The notes: a model not told the origin generated them from the sequence alone. 64,000 nucleotides of DNA from Muscardinus avellanarius (GCA_963383645.1 OY726564.1:111825040-111889039); one strand, 5' to 3'. Shown: positions 10,931 to 22,842, numbered from the stretch's first letter. Numbers and translations are program-made.

Positions 10931-11103
10931 AGCCCAGCTTGGAGGCACGGAGAGGAGGTTAGGCCAAGGTTGGAGGCGATCAGCAGCAAAAAGGAGCAAG
11001 AAAAGAACCGCGAGGACAGCTCAAACTCAACCATCTCCTAACACCTAGACTGATGGAGTCCTCTAACTGGGCAGATCGCCGCCTTCAGAGAGGCATGGGA
11101 GCT

Positions 11104-11215
11104 GGGTGAGGCACACCAACCTAGTGAGACCCTGGTTCACAATTTACAAAATCAAATAATAGGGCTGGGGGTGCAGCTCAGAGGTAGAATGCCCCTGGGT
11201 TCAATTCCCAGTTCC
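11104..11215 (+). mobile_element. B1-dID SINE, 5' truncated
   Basis: Left half starts late (CCTAGTGAGACCCTGG); complete right half and CA tail. Confidence 0.85.
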
Positions 11216-11474
11216 ACACACACACACAGAGAAAAAAAGAGCATTGAATCCCAACAGGGAAAACACAAAGCAATAGGAAGAAAGAGGCCTGCCCCCCACG
11301 CCCCCCACACTCGTCAAAGCCACGACGTTTGGTCAGGCGGTCACGGGCATAATAGTGAGATCAAACTCACGGCGACAGCCAGAGTTCTGTAGAATCCCCT
11401 CCTAAAGTCTGTACCGCTGATCAGGGGCCAAGGTGAGCGGACGCACGAGTTAGGTATTAGAGATGGTAAAGACA

Positions 11475-11638
11475 GTAACAGCCAGGTAGTGGCACATACC
11501 TCTCCTTGGGAGGCTGAGACAGGAGGATTGCGGGTTTGAGGCCAGCCTCAGCAATTCAGCAAGACCCTGTTTCAAAATAAAATAGGACTGGGGGTGTGGC
11601 TCAGAGGCAAACACCCCGGCATTCAGTCCCCAGTAGCA
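11475..11638 (+). mobile_element. B1-dID SINE (OLD)
   Basis: GCCAGGTAGTGGCACATACC to CAGTCCCCAGTAGCAC. Confidence 0.9.
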
Positions 11639-11999
11639 CATAAAAAGAAGAGTAACTATCATCTCTATGCACGTATGTATGTGTGTACTTGAGCAGAAGG
11701 AAAGTAGGAAGAGAGAAAGGGAGAGATGGAGCAGTTTCCCAAGTGGGAGAGGGGAAGAGAGGGAATACAACGCGGGAGGAGATGAGGTGAGGGCGCACAC
11801 GCTGAGGAAGAGCTGCACGGGCGCACAGCACCATGGGGGAAGCAGAACGGCCCAGCTAGACTCGGCCACTCTGTGACGCAGACCAGCTCATGCATGTAAA
11901 ACCCTTAACATTCAAAGTGAGCCGCGAAAGGTAGAATTGTAAAAACAACAGAATATACTGGATTTGGGGGGTAGATTTTAACATTTAGGGACAAGCGTG

Positions 12000-12002
<3 letters not shown>

Positions 12003-12040
<38 letters not shown>
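12003..12040 (+). repeat. (TG)n microsatellite
   Basis: TG run at the 3' end of the minus SINE at 12040-12222. Confidence 0.95.
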
Positions 12041-12041
<1 letters not shown>

Positions 12042-12222
12042 TACTGGGGATGGAAAATCTGGGCTACACTCCCAGCTCTATTTTATATTTTATTTAGAAA
12101 CAGGGTCTCACTAAGTTGCTGAGAGGCTCACTAAGTAGCTGGGGCTGGCTTCAAACCTATGTGATCCTCCTGTCTCAGCCTCCCAAGTCCTGGGACGACA
12201 AGTGTGCGCCACCACGCCCCGT
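12040..12222 (-). mobile_element. B1-dID SINE (LONG, internal deletion)
   Basis: GGTACTGGGGATGGAAAATC to CGCCACCACGCCCCG; part of the right half lost. Confidence 0.9.
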
Positions 12223-12339
12223 TCATAAGGGGGCCATTTTGATGGGTCTGCTAGCTTAAGTCTTAGATAACACTCCTCTCTGTAAGGCTGACTCTCTGCC
12301 TTTATAGACCAAGTTAACCACTGAAGAGACTGTGTTCTG

Positions 12340-12405
12340 GTCATTGTGTCCTCGCTCAAAGTACCTGGTACTTAGTAAGTTATCAATAAATATGTGACGA
12401 AGTAA
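12340..12405 (+). mobile_element. MIR or L2 end fragment
   Basis: AGTACCTGGTACTTAGTAAG, then TTATCAATAAATATGTGACG. Confidence 0.6.
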
Positions 12406-12496
12406 AAAGCTCATTGGCAGAACCCGCGTATCCAGGTGCCTCTTGACGGCTCCACTGGCTGGCTCATAAGGTTGCAAAACAAAAGGCTGCATTTTC

Positions 12497-12662
12497 AGCC
12501 AGTCACAGCGGCGCGCCTGGTAATACCAGCCCTTGGGAGGCTGAGACAGGACGGCAGGTTGGTGGCCGGCCTCAGCAACTCAGCGAGACCCTGTTTCAAA
12601 ATCAAACGGGTTGAGAGTGTAGCTTAGAAATAGAACCCCTCGAGATTCAACCCCCAGTACAA
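12497..12662 (+). mobile_element. B1-dID SINE (OLD)
   Basis: CAGCCAGTCACAGCGGCGCG to CAACCCCCAGTAC. Confidence 0.9.
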
Positions 12663-12689
12663 ATTTTTTTAAAAGCTCTTGGTTTTCTT

Positions 12690-12862
12690 CTTATCCCTGT
12701 GTGCTCCTGATCTCCCTCCATGTTCCTACGTTACAGCTTTCATCCCTGTCCCGCTTAAATTCCTTCTCCAGATCAGGAGTGGTGTTTCAAAACCACAAGT
12801 CAGATCCCTCCAAAAGAAGGCTTCACAATGCACCTGAATAAAAACACAAAATTAAGAAGATG

Positions 12863-12901
<39 letters not shown>

Positions 12902-12980
12902 ACGCTTCTCCCCCACCCTCAAGGACGGCTTCCTCTTGTCACTCAGATCTTAATTTGAATGCCACCTCCTCAGAGACTTT
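12690..12980 (+). mobile_element. L2 remnant
   Basis: CTCAGATCTTAATTTGAATG, then CCACCTCCTCAGAGAC, a typical L2 phrase; interrupted by a TC microsatellite. Confidence 0.65.
12865..12898 (+). repeat. (TC)n microsatellite
   Basis: 17 TC units within an L2 remnant. Confidence 0.95.
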
Positions 12981-13183
12981 TTTTTTTTGTCCTGGGCGTG
13001 AACTCAGGACATTCAACTTTGAGCTACACCACCAGCCTTTTTTTTTTTTTTTAACATCCTCTTATCCTCTTCTAAGTTGCTGACGGTCTCACTAAATGCT
13101 GAGGCTGGCCTCGGGCCTGCAGATCTTCCCATCTCAGCCTCCCGAGTACTGGGATTACAGATGTGCGCCACCATGCCCAGCTC
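12978..13183 (-). mobile_element. B1-dID SINE (OLD)
   Basis: Poly-T, GTCCTGGGCGTGAACTCAGG to CACCATGCCCAGC. Confidence 0.9.
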
Positions 13184-13871
13184 AGAGAAATCGCCAGCTG
13201 AATGCCCAAGCTAGACACCTAGACACTCGGCTGCTTGCATAAAGTTATCTAAATGAAACGTGAGACCTTGCTCGTTTTCCTATTCTCATAGCTCGCATTC
13301 ATTATTTGTCATCTCTCCCCCAGTTAGAAGCTGAGGGAGTTTACTTATCTTGTTAAGTCAGGTCTTGTTAAGATCACCCCCAGGTTGAGTGACTCGCTAG
13401 GAGCGAGCGCACAGGGGATGGAGCAGATAGACAGACACACACCCAGGACGCATCGCCACGGAAGGATACAAGGCAAAGAGCAGGAAAGACATGGACGCCA
13501 GAGGCGAGGCCCAGAGGAAACCAAGAGTCCTCTGTCGGCAGAATCACCCCGGCGCGCTTGATTCCTCCGGGCTCCGGGCGGGACAGAATGGATGAGATGT
13601 TGGCTACCAGGAAAATTCACTAGAGAACTCGTGTGTGCGGTTTCTATGGGGCTTGCTCACGAGGGTACAGTCTGCCTGGCATGTACTAAAATTCCAGGCT
13701 CAGAGAAGGAAAACAGGTGTCGGCACAAACCATACTGTTGGCAAAGACAGTCGAAGTACAGTGCGCCAGTCTTGTCAGTCAGGAAAAGATGGGAAGCCTC
13801 CCAAAGCCTGCGTCCCCTGACGCCAGCCAAGAGCCAGCTTCACAAGTACCAGTAGGAGGGGCAGAGCTGGA

Positions 13872-14802
13872 TCCTACGGTGGATCGCCTTCCAATTTTCT
13901 GAGGAATCTCCACACTGATCTCCAGACTGGCTGGACTAATTTAAACCCCACTAAGAGCGTAGAAGGGTTCCTACTTCCCCACAGCCTCACCAGCATCCAC
14001 TGTTTCACTTCTTGATGACTGCCACTCTGACTGGGGTCAGATGGAATCTCCGTGTAGGTCTGACCCGCATCTCTATGATTGCTAATGCTGCTCAACTTTC
14101 ATGTTTCTGTTGGCCACTTATATTTCTTCTTTTGTAAAGTCTATTCAGTTGCCCATTTCTTGTTTTTTTTTTTTTAAGTGTTAAGTCTTTTACGTACTTT
14201 GTATCTTCTAGAGATGAGTCCTCTATCAGAAAAACACCTGGCAAAGATGATCTCTCATTATGTAAGCTTTCTTTTTAGACTTTTGACAATTTCATTTGAT
14301 GAGCAGAAACTTTTTTGTTTAATGTCATTCCATTGTTAATTCTTGTTTTAATTCCCTGAGCTTTGGGGTTCTTTTTGAGGAAGCTTTACCTGGGTCTTTA
14401 TGTTGAAGAGTTAGACTTATGCCCTCCTCTAGCAATTTCAAAGTCTCTGGTCTAATTTCCAGGTCTTTGATCCGCCTCGAGTTGACTCCTGTGCGGGTGA
14501 GAAGAGGTACGGATCTGATTCTTCTACAGCTGGATGGCCAGTTTTCCCAGCACCACTTGCTGGAAAAGCTATCTTTCCGCCAATGTATGTGTTTGGCACC
14601 TTTGTCAAAAATCAATTTGCTCTAAGTGTGTGAATTTGTTTCTGTATCTTCTATTCAGTTCCATTCATCTACATGTGTTTTTGTGCCAATACAATGCTGT
14701 TTTTATTACCAGAACTCTGCAGTATAATTTGAAATCAGGAATTATGATGCCTCCTGCAGAGTGAGAATTTCTTTGGCTATTCTGGGTCTTTTGTTTCTCC
14801 AT
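13872..14802 (-). mobile_element. L1 fragment (ORF2 end and 3'UTR)
   Basis: Reverse-complement L1: TTTTCTGAGGAATCTCCACA, the CTTTGTCAAAAATCAATT region and CCAGAACTCTGCAGTATAAT are standard landmarks. It lacks the final 3'UTR at the low end and is cut at about 14802 by the next L1. Confidence 0.88.
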
Positions 14803-16890
14803 ATGAAATTTTTTTATTGGTGCATTGCAGCCATACATCTTAATGGGGTACAAGATGGCAGAGGCATACCTGCACACATCACTCATTAGCCCTTCCCCAA
14901 CTCCCACCTCACTCCCTCCTCTCCCTCCTTCTCATGTTTGGCTTACTGGTTGACTTTGATATGACACTTGTGAACGTACACATGCACGTTAGGGAGTTTC
15001 CCTCTTCCCCTCTCCCATCCCCTCAGTTAGGTCGCCTTATTTGCTCATGTATGGTTTCTCCTTGGTCTAGAGTTCTTCCTATGAGTCCTCTTCTCCCCAG
15101 CTTCCCCATATTAGGGAGAACATCTGTTTTTTACTTTTGACTAATCTCACTTAGCATAATATTCCCAAATTCCATCCATTTCCCTGCAAATGACATAAGT
15201 TTGCTTTTCTTTATAGCTGAGTAAAATTCCATTGTGTACATATCCCACAGTGCTGTAATCCATTCATCTGTTGATGGACATCTTGGCTGGTTCTATACTT
15301 TGGCAATGGGAATTGTGCAGCTATGAACATAGATACACATGCATTAATTTGGTAGTTTGGTTTCCATTCTTCTGGGTTGATACCCAGACGTGGTATTGCT
15401 GGATCATATGGGGATCCTCCCTGTTTTCCAAAGTGGTAGCACTAATTTTCAATCTCACCAAGAATGTATTAGAGTTTTCACTTCTCTACATCCTCGCCAG
15501 CATTTGTTGTTGTTTGTGTTTTTAATGACTGTCATTCTAATTGGAGTTAGGTGCAATCTCAGGGTAGTTTTGATTTGCATCTCTCTGATTGCTAATGATG
15601 TTGAACAATTTTTCATACATTTATTGGCCATTTTAATTTCTTCTTTTGTGAAGTGTCTATTTAGTTCACTTGCCCATTTTTTGATTGGGTTGTTTTCTTG
15701 GCAGTTAGCTTCTTGAGTTCTCTGTAGATTCTAGAAATTAGTCCTCTACCAGAGTAGTCGGCAAAAATTTTCTCCCATTCTGTCAGCTCTCAGTTGAGGT
15801 TCTTGATAGTTTCCTTTGCTACACAGAAGCTCTTCAGTTTAATGCAATCACATGTATTGGTCCTCCTTTTAATTTCTTGAGCCTTTGGGGTCTTATTGAG
15901 AAAGATTTTACCTGTGCCTATGTGTTGCACTGTTGGACCTATGCCCTCTTCAAGAAGCTACAAGGTCTCTGGTCTGATTTCCAAGTTTTTGATCCATCTT
16001 GAATTGACTCTTGTGCAGGGTGAGAAAGTGGGGTTTATTTTCATTGTTTTGCATATGATGAACCAGTTTTGCCAACACCTCTTTGTTAAAAAGCTATCTT
16101 TTTTCCAGTGTATGTTTTTGGCCCCTTTGTCAAAATCAATTAGCTTCTAAGTGTGTGGATTTGTTTCTGAGTCTTCTATTCTGCCCCACTGGTCTATGTG
16201 TCTGTTTTCGTGCTAATACCATGCTGTTTTTATGACTATGGCTTTGTAGGATATTTGAAGCCAGGTATTGTAATGCCTCCTGCATGGTTCTTGTTGCTGA
16301 GAACTACTTTGGCTATTCTGGGGTTTTGTTGTTCCAAATGAATTTAATGACTGATTTTTTTATGTCTGTGAGGAATGGCCTTGGGAATTTAATGGATACT
16401 GCATTGAATTTTGCTTTTGGAACATGGCCATTTTTTTTCTTTTTTCTTTCCTTTTTTTTTTTTTTTTTTGGTGGTACTGGGGTTCCTGGAAGCCCTTCTA
16501 CCTCCGGGCTACACTCCCAGACCTATTTTTTTGTGTGTGTGCTTTTTTATTTGGAAACAGGGTCTCTGAAGCCAGCACAGCTGGCTTCGAACCTGCGAGA
16601 TCCTCCTGTCTCCGCCTCTCAAGCACAGAGATTACAAGCGTGCGCCACCACGCCCGGCTACAGAATGGCCATTTTGATGATATCTATTCTGCCTTTCCAA
16701 GAACAGGAGAGATCTTTTCATGTTCTAAGATCTTCTTCAACTTCTTTCTTTGTGGTTTTATAATTTTCACGGTCCAGGACTCTTACATCCTTGGTTAGAT
16801 TTGTTTCTAGGTATCTTATTGTTTTTGAGGTTATTGTGAACAGAATTCTTTTCTGGATTTATTTTTCAGTGGATTCTATATGCCTACTAT
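14803..16890 (-). mobile_element. L1, 5'-truncated, 3' end intact, abutting another L1
   Basis: T-tract then TTGGTGCATTGCAGCC: a complete L1 3' end on the minus strand, followed by landmarks such as ATTCCATCCATTTCCCTGCA, TCATCTGTTGATGGACATC and the ORF2 end. It abuts the previous L1 at the CTCCATATGAAA point. Interrupted by a SHORT SINE (16452-16664). 5' truncated at about 16890; no intact ORF. Confidence 0.9.
16435..16664 (-). mobile_element. B1-dID SINE (SHORT) inside L1
   Basis: TGGTACTGGGGTTCCTGGAA; duplication ATGGCCATTTT (16424-16434, 16665-16675) interrupts L1 text. Confidence 0.95.
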
Positions 16891-16897
16891 GAACCTT

Positions 16898-16940
16898 CTA
16901 TCTCACAGGGACTACAGGTGTGTGCCACCACACCTGGCTC
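16898..16940 (-). mobile_element. SINE head fragment
   Basis: GGGACTACAGGTGTGTGCCA to CACACCTGGC. Confidence 0.75.
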
Positions 16941-17296
16941 ACATCATAAAGAAAGCATGAACAGTGCAGGATCATGCAGCCTTTCTGCTGATATTTTACT
17001 CTACAAATTTTTACCCCAGCCCAACAATAAAGCCAGCATGGCATTTTTTGCACTGAGTTTTCAGAAGGCTCAGCTTTACACAGTTATAAGAGATCTGTAT
17101 TACTCAGGATATATTCAAATCACTAGAATGTCACATTCCCCTGGTATGACAAGAGACATAATTTCTTCAACTGAAAAATTACCACTCTCCTTTTTGATAC
17201 CTACTGCTAAAAAAAATGACATATGAATTATCTTCATAATTTTTCTGGATATAGTTAATAAACCCTCAATATGGATCCAGCCAAATAAAGCAATTA

Positions 17297-17490
17297 GAGG
17301 TTGAATCCAGGGAAATTTTACCTATGAGCTATACCCTCACCCATTTTGATTTTTTTATTTTGAAACAGGATCTTGCTAAGTTTCTGAGGGTCTTGATAAA
17401 TTCTGAGGGTGGCCTTGAACCTGCGATCCTCCTGTCTCAGCCTCCCAAGTACTGGGATTACAGGCCTGTGCCATCACACCTGCAACAATT
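17297..17490 (-). mobile_element. B1-dID SINE (OLD)
   Basis: AGAGGTTGAATCCAGGGAAA to GCCTGTGCCATCACACC. Confidence 0.9.
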
Positions 17491-17574
17491 AACTCTGGGT
17501 TTTTTGTTTGTTTGTTTGTTTGCTTGCTTGCTTGTTGTTTCTTGTGTTTTTGTTTTTTGTTTTGTTTTTGTGTA

Positions 17575-18002
17575 TGTGGTACTGGGGAGTGAACCCAGGG
17601 GTATTCTCCCTCAAAGCTAGAGCCCCATTCCTTTATCTTTTTTTTTTTTTTTTTTTTTTTGTGGGTCTCGGGGTGGAACCCAGGGGCATTTGACCTCCGA
17701 GCTACACCCCCTGCCCTATTTTTTATTCTTTATTTTGAAACCAGGTCTCACTGAGTTGCAGAGGGCCTCACTAAGTAGCTGAGGCTGGCCACGAACCATG
17801 ATCCCCCAGTCTCAGTCTCCCAAATGCAGGGATTACAAGCGTGCCCACCACGCCTGGCTCCCTTTTTCTTTTTTTCTTTTGAAACGGTATCGCTAGGTTG
17901 CTGAAAGTCTCACTAAGTTGCAGAGGCTGGTCTTGAACCTGTGATCCTCCCATCTCAGCCTCCCAGTACTGGGATCACAGGCATTCACCGCTTTGCCTGG
18001 CA
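17575..18002 (-). mobile_element. Cluster of reverse SINEs
   Basis: Right-half fragment 17575-17632; full G-type copy 17640-17860 (GGCCACGAACCATGATCC, CCAAATGCAGGG); left half 17862-18002. Confidence 0.9.
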
Positions 18003-18470
18003 GCAGTTAACTCTTTATAGAACACAATGGCAGAGTAATCGGAAACCTACACTCTGGTCCTGACACTACACTTAAATTCAGAGTCTTAGTTCCCAGAGCC
18101 ATAAAGGAGATCATTAAATATAATTAAATTCAAGCAACACGTATCAAGTATAGTCTGTGTGTAAATCGAGAATACCTAAGTTGCTGTCCGGCTCCAAATT
18201 TCAAATACGTTAATGATTTGTGGTGAGTAACGTCTTCCTTGCTGTATGAGTAGAATCCAGATGACCGACACCCCCGCTCACAGCTTCTCTTCAGACACAT
18301 GCCCCAGTGTCCCCGAGCTCACCACAGACAGGGACTTGGGGGTGTGCGCCTATCGGTGGTCTCTGCTTCCACCCCAAGCCCCAGCGAGGGGGCACAAGCA
18401 GTGGGAATCTGCCTTACCGCTGCCACCTGCAGTGGAGGTGGCGCCTGGGAGGGAAAGGGAGCAAGGGCTA

Positions 18471-18640
18471 AGGCTTTACTGGAAAACCATTAGCAAACTA
18501 CGTGCCTGTGCACACTGCTTCAATGTTCTTTCTTGGAAAATGGATGAAATGCCGCCCTCTCGGGCTGGTGTGGCAAATGAATAATTCACAGAGTAAGTGT
18601 TTCATACATATTTTCCATTATTATTCATAACTAAAAAGTG
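18471..18640 (+). mobile_element. MIR remnant
   Basis: TTCTTTCTTGGAAAATGGAT, then GCAAATGAATAATTCACAGA: MIR right half. Confidence 0.65.
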
Positions 18641-19190
18641 GAGTTAACTGCTTGGTGAGTCACTCCTCAATAGGCTTCCAAAGTGGCCATCAACCCAGCA
18701 GACAGTACGGATTCCACCTGCAGAGAGGCCAAGTGGTAGACGGCTGAAGCTGTCTTTAATCCAAAGATTCGCCAAAAACAGGGAGCCGAGTCACGGGAAC
18801 CACTGTGTGTGAACGATCACGCCAAGGTGATCGCTACGATCTTTTGGTGTGATCCTCATCGCTGAATTGGCAGCAAGAGAGGACGAGGTGCCAGGCAGAC
18901 ACCCCCGGCTCCCAGCCACTTCTGATGGGGCTCTCTCCCACTACTGCTTACAGGAAGTCAAGTCCAGGGCCAAGGAGGGCTCCCTCCACACTGCAGAGAG
19001 CAGATACAACAGGCTCACAACAGGAAGCTCACCAAGTGCTGCGCGCAGGTGTCCCCCTCACTCGGAACTCTATTATGATGTGAGACTGCCTGTGCCAATA
19101 AGAGTATATTAAAATAAATAAATTTGCTAAATTTAAAAATACCCACAATAGCCCCAGGCATGTGGAAATGTTCAGTAACAGTTAACTCTA

Positions 19191-19320
19191 CCAGACATGG
19201 TGGCGCACACTTGTAATCCCAGTACTTGAGAGGCTGAGACAGGAGGATCGCAGGTTCAAAGTGAGCCTCAGCAAGTAGCGAGACTTTCAGAACCCTACTG
19301 AGACTGTTTCAATATAAATT
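19191..19320 (+). mobile_element. B1-dID SINE left half
   Basis: CAGACATGGTGGCGCACACT to GACTGTTTCAATATAAA; right half missing. Confidence 0.9.
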
Positions 19321-19337
19321 GTTTAAAAATAGAGCTG

Positions 19338-19528
19338 TAAACCGGGCGTGGTGGCGCACGCTTGTAATCCCCACACTTGGGAGGCGGAGACTGGAGGATC
19401 GCGCTGGTTCGGAGCCGGCTTTGCTGGCTTAAGAGACCCTGTTTCCAAATAAAAAACAGTATAAATAGGTCTGGGAGTGTAGCCTGGAGGTAGAAGGGCT
19501 TCCAGGAACCCCAGTACCACCAAAAAAA
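19338..19528 (+). mobile_element. B1-dID SINE (SHORT)
   Basis: ACCGGGCGTGGTGGCGCACG to CAGGAACCCCAGTACCACC; AAAAATAGAGCTG on both sides (19325 and 19544). Confidence 0.95.
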
Positions 19529-19558
19529 AAAAAAAAATTAAAAAAAAAATAGAGCTGG

Positions 19559-19682
19559 AGCCCGGGCGAGGTGGCGCACGCTTGTAATCCCCGCTCTTGG
19601 GAGGCTGAGACAGGAGGATCGCGCAGGTTCGAAGCCAGCCTCAGCTACTTAGTGAGGCTCTCGGCAACTTAGGCTCACTCCT
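19559..19682 (+). mobile_element. B1-dID SINE (LONG), 3' truncated
   Basis: CCCGGGCGAGGTGGCGCACG, breaks after CTCGGCAACTTAGG. Confidence 0.9.
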
Positions 19683-19968
19683 CCTGTCTCCACTGCTCTT
19701 TAGAGGACAATGCAGGGAGATTTGAGAACCAAAATGTCAAATCTCTCAAAGAAAGAGTGGTTATAAAGTTTGCTACCTACAAACTAAATTTACTAGTCTG
19801 ATACATACCTAGAAATTATTCCACCTCACTTGTAATCAGGGAAATGTAAACACGATATAATGCTATATATTATATATCAGAGTGCTAAAAATTAAAAAGG
19901 CTGACAATATCTACAGTGAAGAAATTAGGGAAAGGATACTCAGGTACTCTGTGCGTGCTTGAGTGCGT

Positions 19969-19973
19969 GCGTG

Positions 19974-20026
<53 letters not shown>
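19969..20026 (+). repeat. (TG)n microsatellite
   Basis: GTGCGTGCATG followed by about 23 TG units; 3' end of a minus SINE. Confidence 0.95.
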
Positions 20027-20027
20027 T

Positions 20028-20415
20028 TGTCTGGTGCTTGGGACTGAACCCAGAAGCATTCTACCTCTGAGCTGCATCCCAGCCCTATTTTTTGTTTGTT
20101 TGTTTGTTTTCAAACAGGATCTTGTGCTGGGCATGGTGGCGCACACCTGTAATCCCAGCATTTGGGAGGCTGAGACTGGAGGATCGTGGTTCACGGACAG
20201 CCTCAGCTACTTAGTGAGGCCCTCTGCAACTCAGTGAGAACCTGTTTCAAAATAAAGAATTAAAAAATAGGGCAGAGGATGTAGCTCAGAGGTCAAATGC
20301 CCCTGGGTTCCATCCCCAGACCCAGGAAAAAAAAAAAACAGAATCTTACTAAATAGCCAGGTGCTGGCCTCAAACCTGCAATCCTCCTATCTCAGCCTCT
20401 CAAGTACTGGGATCA
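20028..20415 (-). mobile_element. Reverse SINE split by another SINE
   Basis: Outer copy 20028-20123 and 20336-20415; inner plus G-type copy 20124-20335. The junction is duplicated: AAACAGGATCTT (20112-20123) and AAACAGAATCTT (20336-20347). Confidence 0.92.
20124..20335 (+). mobile_element. B1-dID SINE (G), inner insertion
   Basis: GCTGGGCATGGTGGCGCACA, GCATTTGGGAGG, GGTTCACGGACAGC; ends in an A-tract. Confidence 0.93.
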
Positions 20416-20821
20416 GATACACTTCTGAAAAGGACATAAATATACAGCCTTTTTGGAGATAAATTTGGTACTATCTATCAAAAACCAGATGTGCACAGAA
20501 AAGCAATTCCATTTCCAGAAATGTAGTTATGCTGCAGAATGAGTGTACAAAGAGTATTCCTTAAGTGATACTCGTGTACCTGTAAAAACAAAACAGAGCA
20601 ATGGAAGTTGCTTATAGAACTCTCAAAAGTAAAAGGGAAAAATAAATAATGTCCTACCTATGCCGAGGAGCACTATGCCCAAAAGTGAGGCGTTGCTCAT
20701 GGAGGTCAAGAGAAATTGTTCCATGAGGAAACCCTTTGCTAAGTGGGATCCATGGAGTGCTCCTTTGGGGAAAGGATATACAAACTCTGGGTTTTGTTTT
20801 TTATTTTTTTTTAAGCTTTCC

Positions 20822-21006
20822 TAGGAGCTGTGTGTGTAGACCTGTAAAACCCCTGTACTTGGGAGGCTAAGACAGGAAGATCGCAGGTTGAGATCAGCCT
20901 CAGCAACCACGTGGGGCCCTCTGCAAGTGAGTAAGACCCTGTTTAAAGTAGAGCTGGAAGTATGACTCAGAGGTAGAATGCTCCTGGGTTCAATCTCCAG
21001 GACCAC
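20822..21006 (+). mobile_element. B1-dID SINE (OLD)
   Basis: GTAGACCTGTAAAACCCCTG to CAATCTCCAGGACCAC; head diverged. Confidence 0.85.
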
Positions 21007-21134
21007 AAAATAAAAACAAAAAAGGGGGGAAGGAGAAAGGGAGGACAGAAAGAAGGAAGGCTGAGATAGGTAGCAGGGCGTCTACTTTGCATTTGTTTTA
21101 TTTAAAACTTTTAGGCAATAGAAAAGAAAAGGAG

Positions 21135-21303
21135 AGCCAGGTTTGGTGACACACACTTAGAATCCCAGGACTTGGGAGGCTGAGACAAGAGGATCTCAGG
21201 TTGGAAGCGAGCCTTGCAAATTAGAGACCATGTTTCAAAATATAACCTAGGGCTAGAGTGTAGCTCAGAGGTAGAATGCCCCAGGTTCAATCCACAGTAT
21301 CAC
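21135..21303 (+). mobile_element. B1-dID SINE (OLD)
   Basis: GAGCCAGGTTTGGTGACACA to AATCCACAGTATCAC. Confidence 0.9.
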
Positions 21304-21770
21304 AAAAAAAAGAAAGAAAAATTCTAAGTATTTTTGTTGTTTGTTTGCTTTCTAAGAAATATAAAGTTGTTTATTTTCCCAAATCACAAATCAGCATCTA
21401 GCTTTACAAAAGCAATTTTTATAATAGTTCTATTCATTTATTTTAATGTCTCAAAGATTTTATTAAGTACATAATTTTCTCAGTCAAAAACTAACATTAG
21501 TTCAGAGAAACACTTCAGTTGATTCTCATACTCGGAAAAATTAAAATGAAGAACATAGCAACAATATTTGCTAGGAAAAAATATAACATGCAATTATGAG
21601 TTTATCCCAGAGAAAATCCACTTAGGGTTCTTCTATGGCCTGCCTCACCACGTCAACAAATATCTTACGAACTCCAGCTTGTTTCTGATCACTCCACTCT
21701 TCTTATCAGGCTACTATTTAAAGTGGTTTTATAACATATTAAGCTATGCCCATGTGAATACATTTTTTTC

Positions 21771-22430
21771 TTTTTTTTTTACTGTTATTGGTACACTGTA
21801 TTATACATCACTGTGAGATTCAAAATGACACACAGGTAAGGCGCCTGTCACTAGGAGTACTTCTCTCCACACCTCCCAAGCCCTCCCACACACTTGGCGA
21901 GATTGGCAGTAATATATAATAGAAACTGTTCCCTTCCTCAAGACTCCTCCCCCTCCCCTCCCTCCCCCAATCCGCTTCCACTACCCTGCTGATCCCCCTC
22001 ATTTATCTCTTTTATTTCCTGCTTTGTCTCTAGCCGCCATATATGAGAGAAAACATATGGCCCTTTCTGAGACTGGCCGATCTCACTTAGCATAATATTC
22101 TCTAATTCCATTAATTTTCCTACAAAAGACATAGCTGTCTTCTTCTCTATGGCTCGGCAAAATTCCACTGTGTGTACGCCACGCTTTCTTCCTTCATTCA
22201 TCTGCTGATGGACACCTAGGTTGGCCATTGTTTGGCTCTCGCGAGTTAGGCTGCCATAACATGGATATGCAGGTATTGCACAGCATTCTGATTAACCCTT
22301 TGGGACAGATTCAAAGGAGTGCGCTGGTCAGATGGAAGCGCCATCCCCATAGTGGTCATACAAATGCTGTCAAGGGTGTGAGGAAACAGGGACTCTTCTA
22401 CACTGCGGGCGGACTGTAAAGTGAATGGAT
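21771..22430 (-). mobile_element. L1 3' end with 5' inversion (twin priming)
   Basis: 21771-22360 is minus-oriented L1 3'UTR (poly-T, CACTGTGAGATTC, GATCTCACTTAGCATAATAT, TTCATCTGCTGATGGACACC). From about 22361 the orientation flips: AAATGCTGTCAAGGGTGTGA and AGGGACTC...CTACACTG are plus-strand L1. A short GTGAAT is shared by the outer flanks (21751, 22421). Confidence 0.82.
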
Positions 22431-22645
22431 ATCCGTATGTCCCCCTTTAAGGTACTAGATCTAAATAATCTCTTTAAACACGCATCTATTGAGCCACCTA
22501 GGAAAATATAATTACACATAGAAAGGTTAATAGAAATGTTAATTAGATCATATTTCATAAAGTAAAACAAAATAAACCTGTGCAACAGTTAGCCAACTGC
22601 ATGCTCTCTCAAGCCCAAAGTTGATCCACCATTTAAAGGCAATAG

Positions 22646-22842
22646 GGCCAGATGTAGTGGCACACGCCTATTATCCCCGTACTCAGGAAGCCGGTACAGG
22701 GGGACTGCAGGCTCAGCCAGCCTCAACAATCTATGACACTCTCAGCAACCTAGAAAGCCTGTTCCAAAACAAAAAATAATAATAATAAAATAAAAATGGC
22801 TCAGGGTGTAGCTCAGCAGTAGAATGCTCGTGTATTCAATTC
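22646..22842 (+). mobile_element. B1-dID SINE (OLD)
   Basis: GGCCAGATGTAGTGGCACAC to GTATTCAATTCTG. Confidence 0.9.

Larger units (their letters stand above)
19705..20620 (+). mobile_element. Old L1M fragment split by nested SINEs
   Basis: 19705-19960 (CACTTGTAATCAGGGAAATG, AAAATTAAAAAGGCTGACAA) continues at 20417-20620 (CTTTTTGGAGATAAATTTGG, AAAGCAATTCCATTTCCAGA). A minus SINE, itself invaded by a plus SINE, lies between. Confidence 0.8.

Noticed and set aside
16284..16798. Frames of 124-159 residues
   Set aside because: L1 3'UTR plus SINE read in the wrong sense; the peptide parts recur at every reverse SINE.
22228..22419. Small plus-strand frame near 22.3 kb
   Set aside because: It lies across the inversion point of the twin-primed L1.
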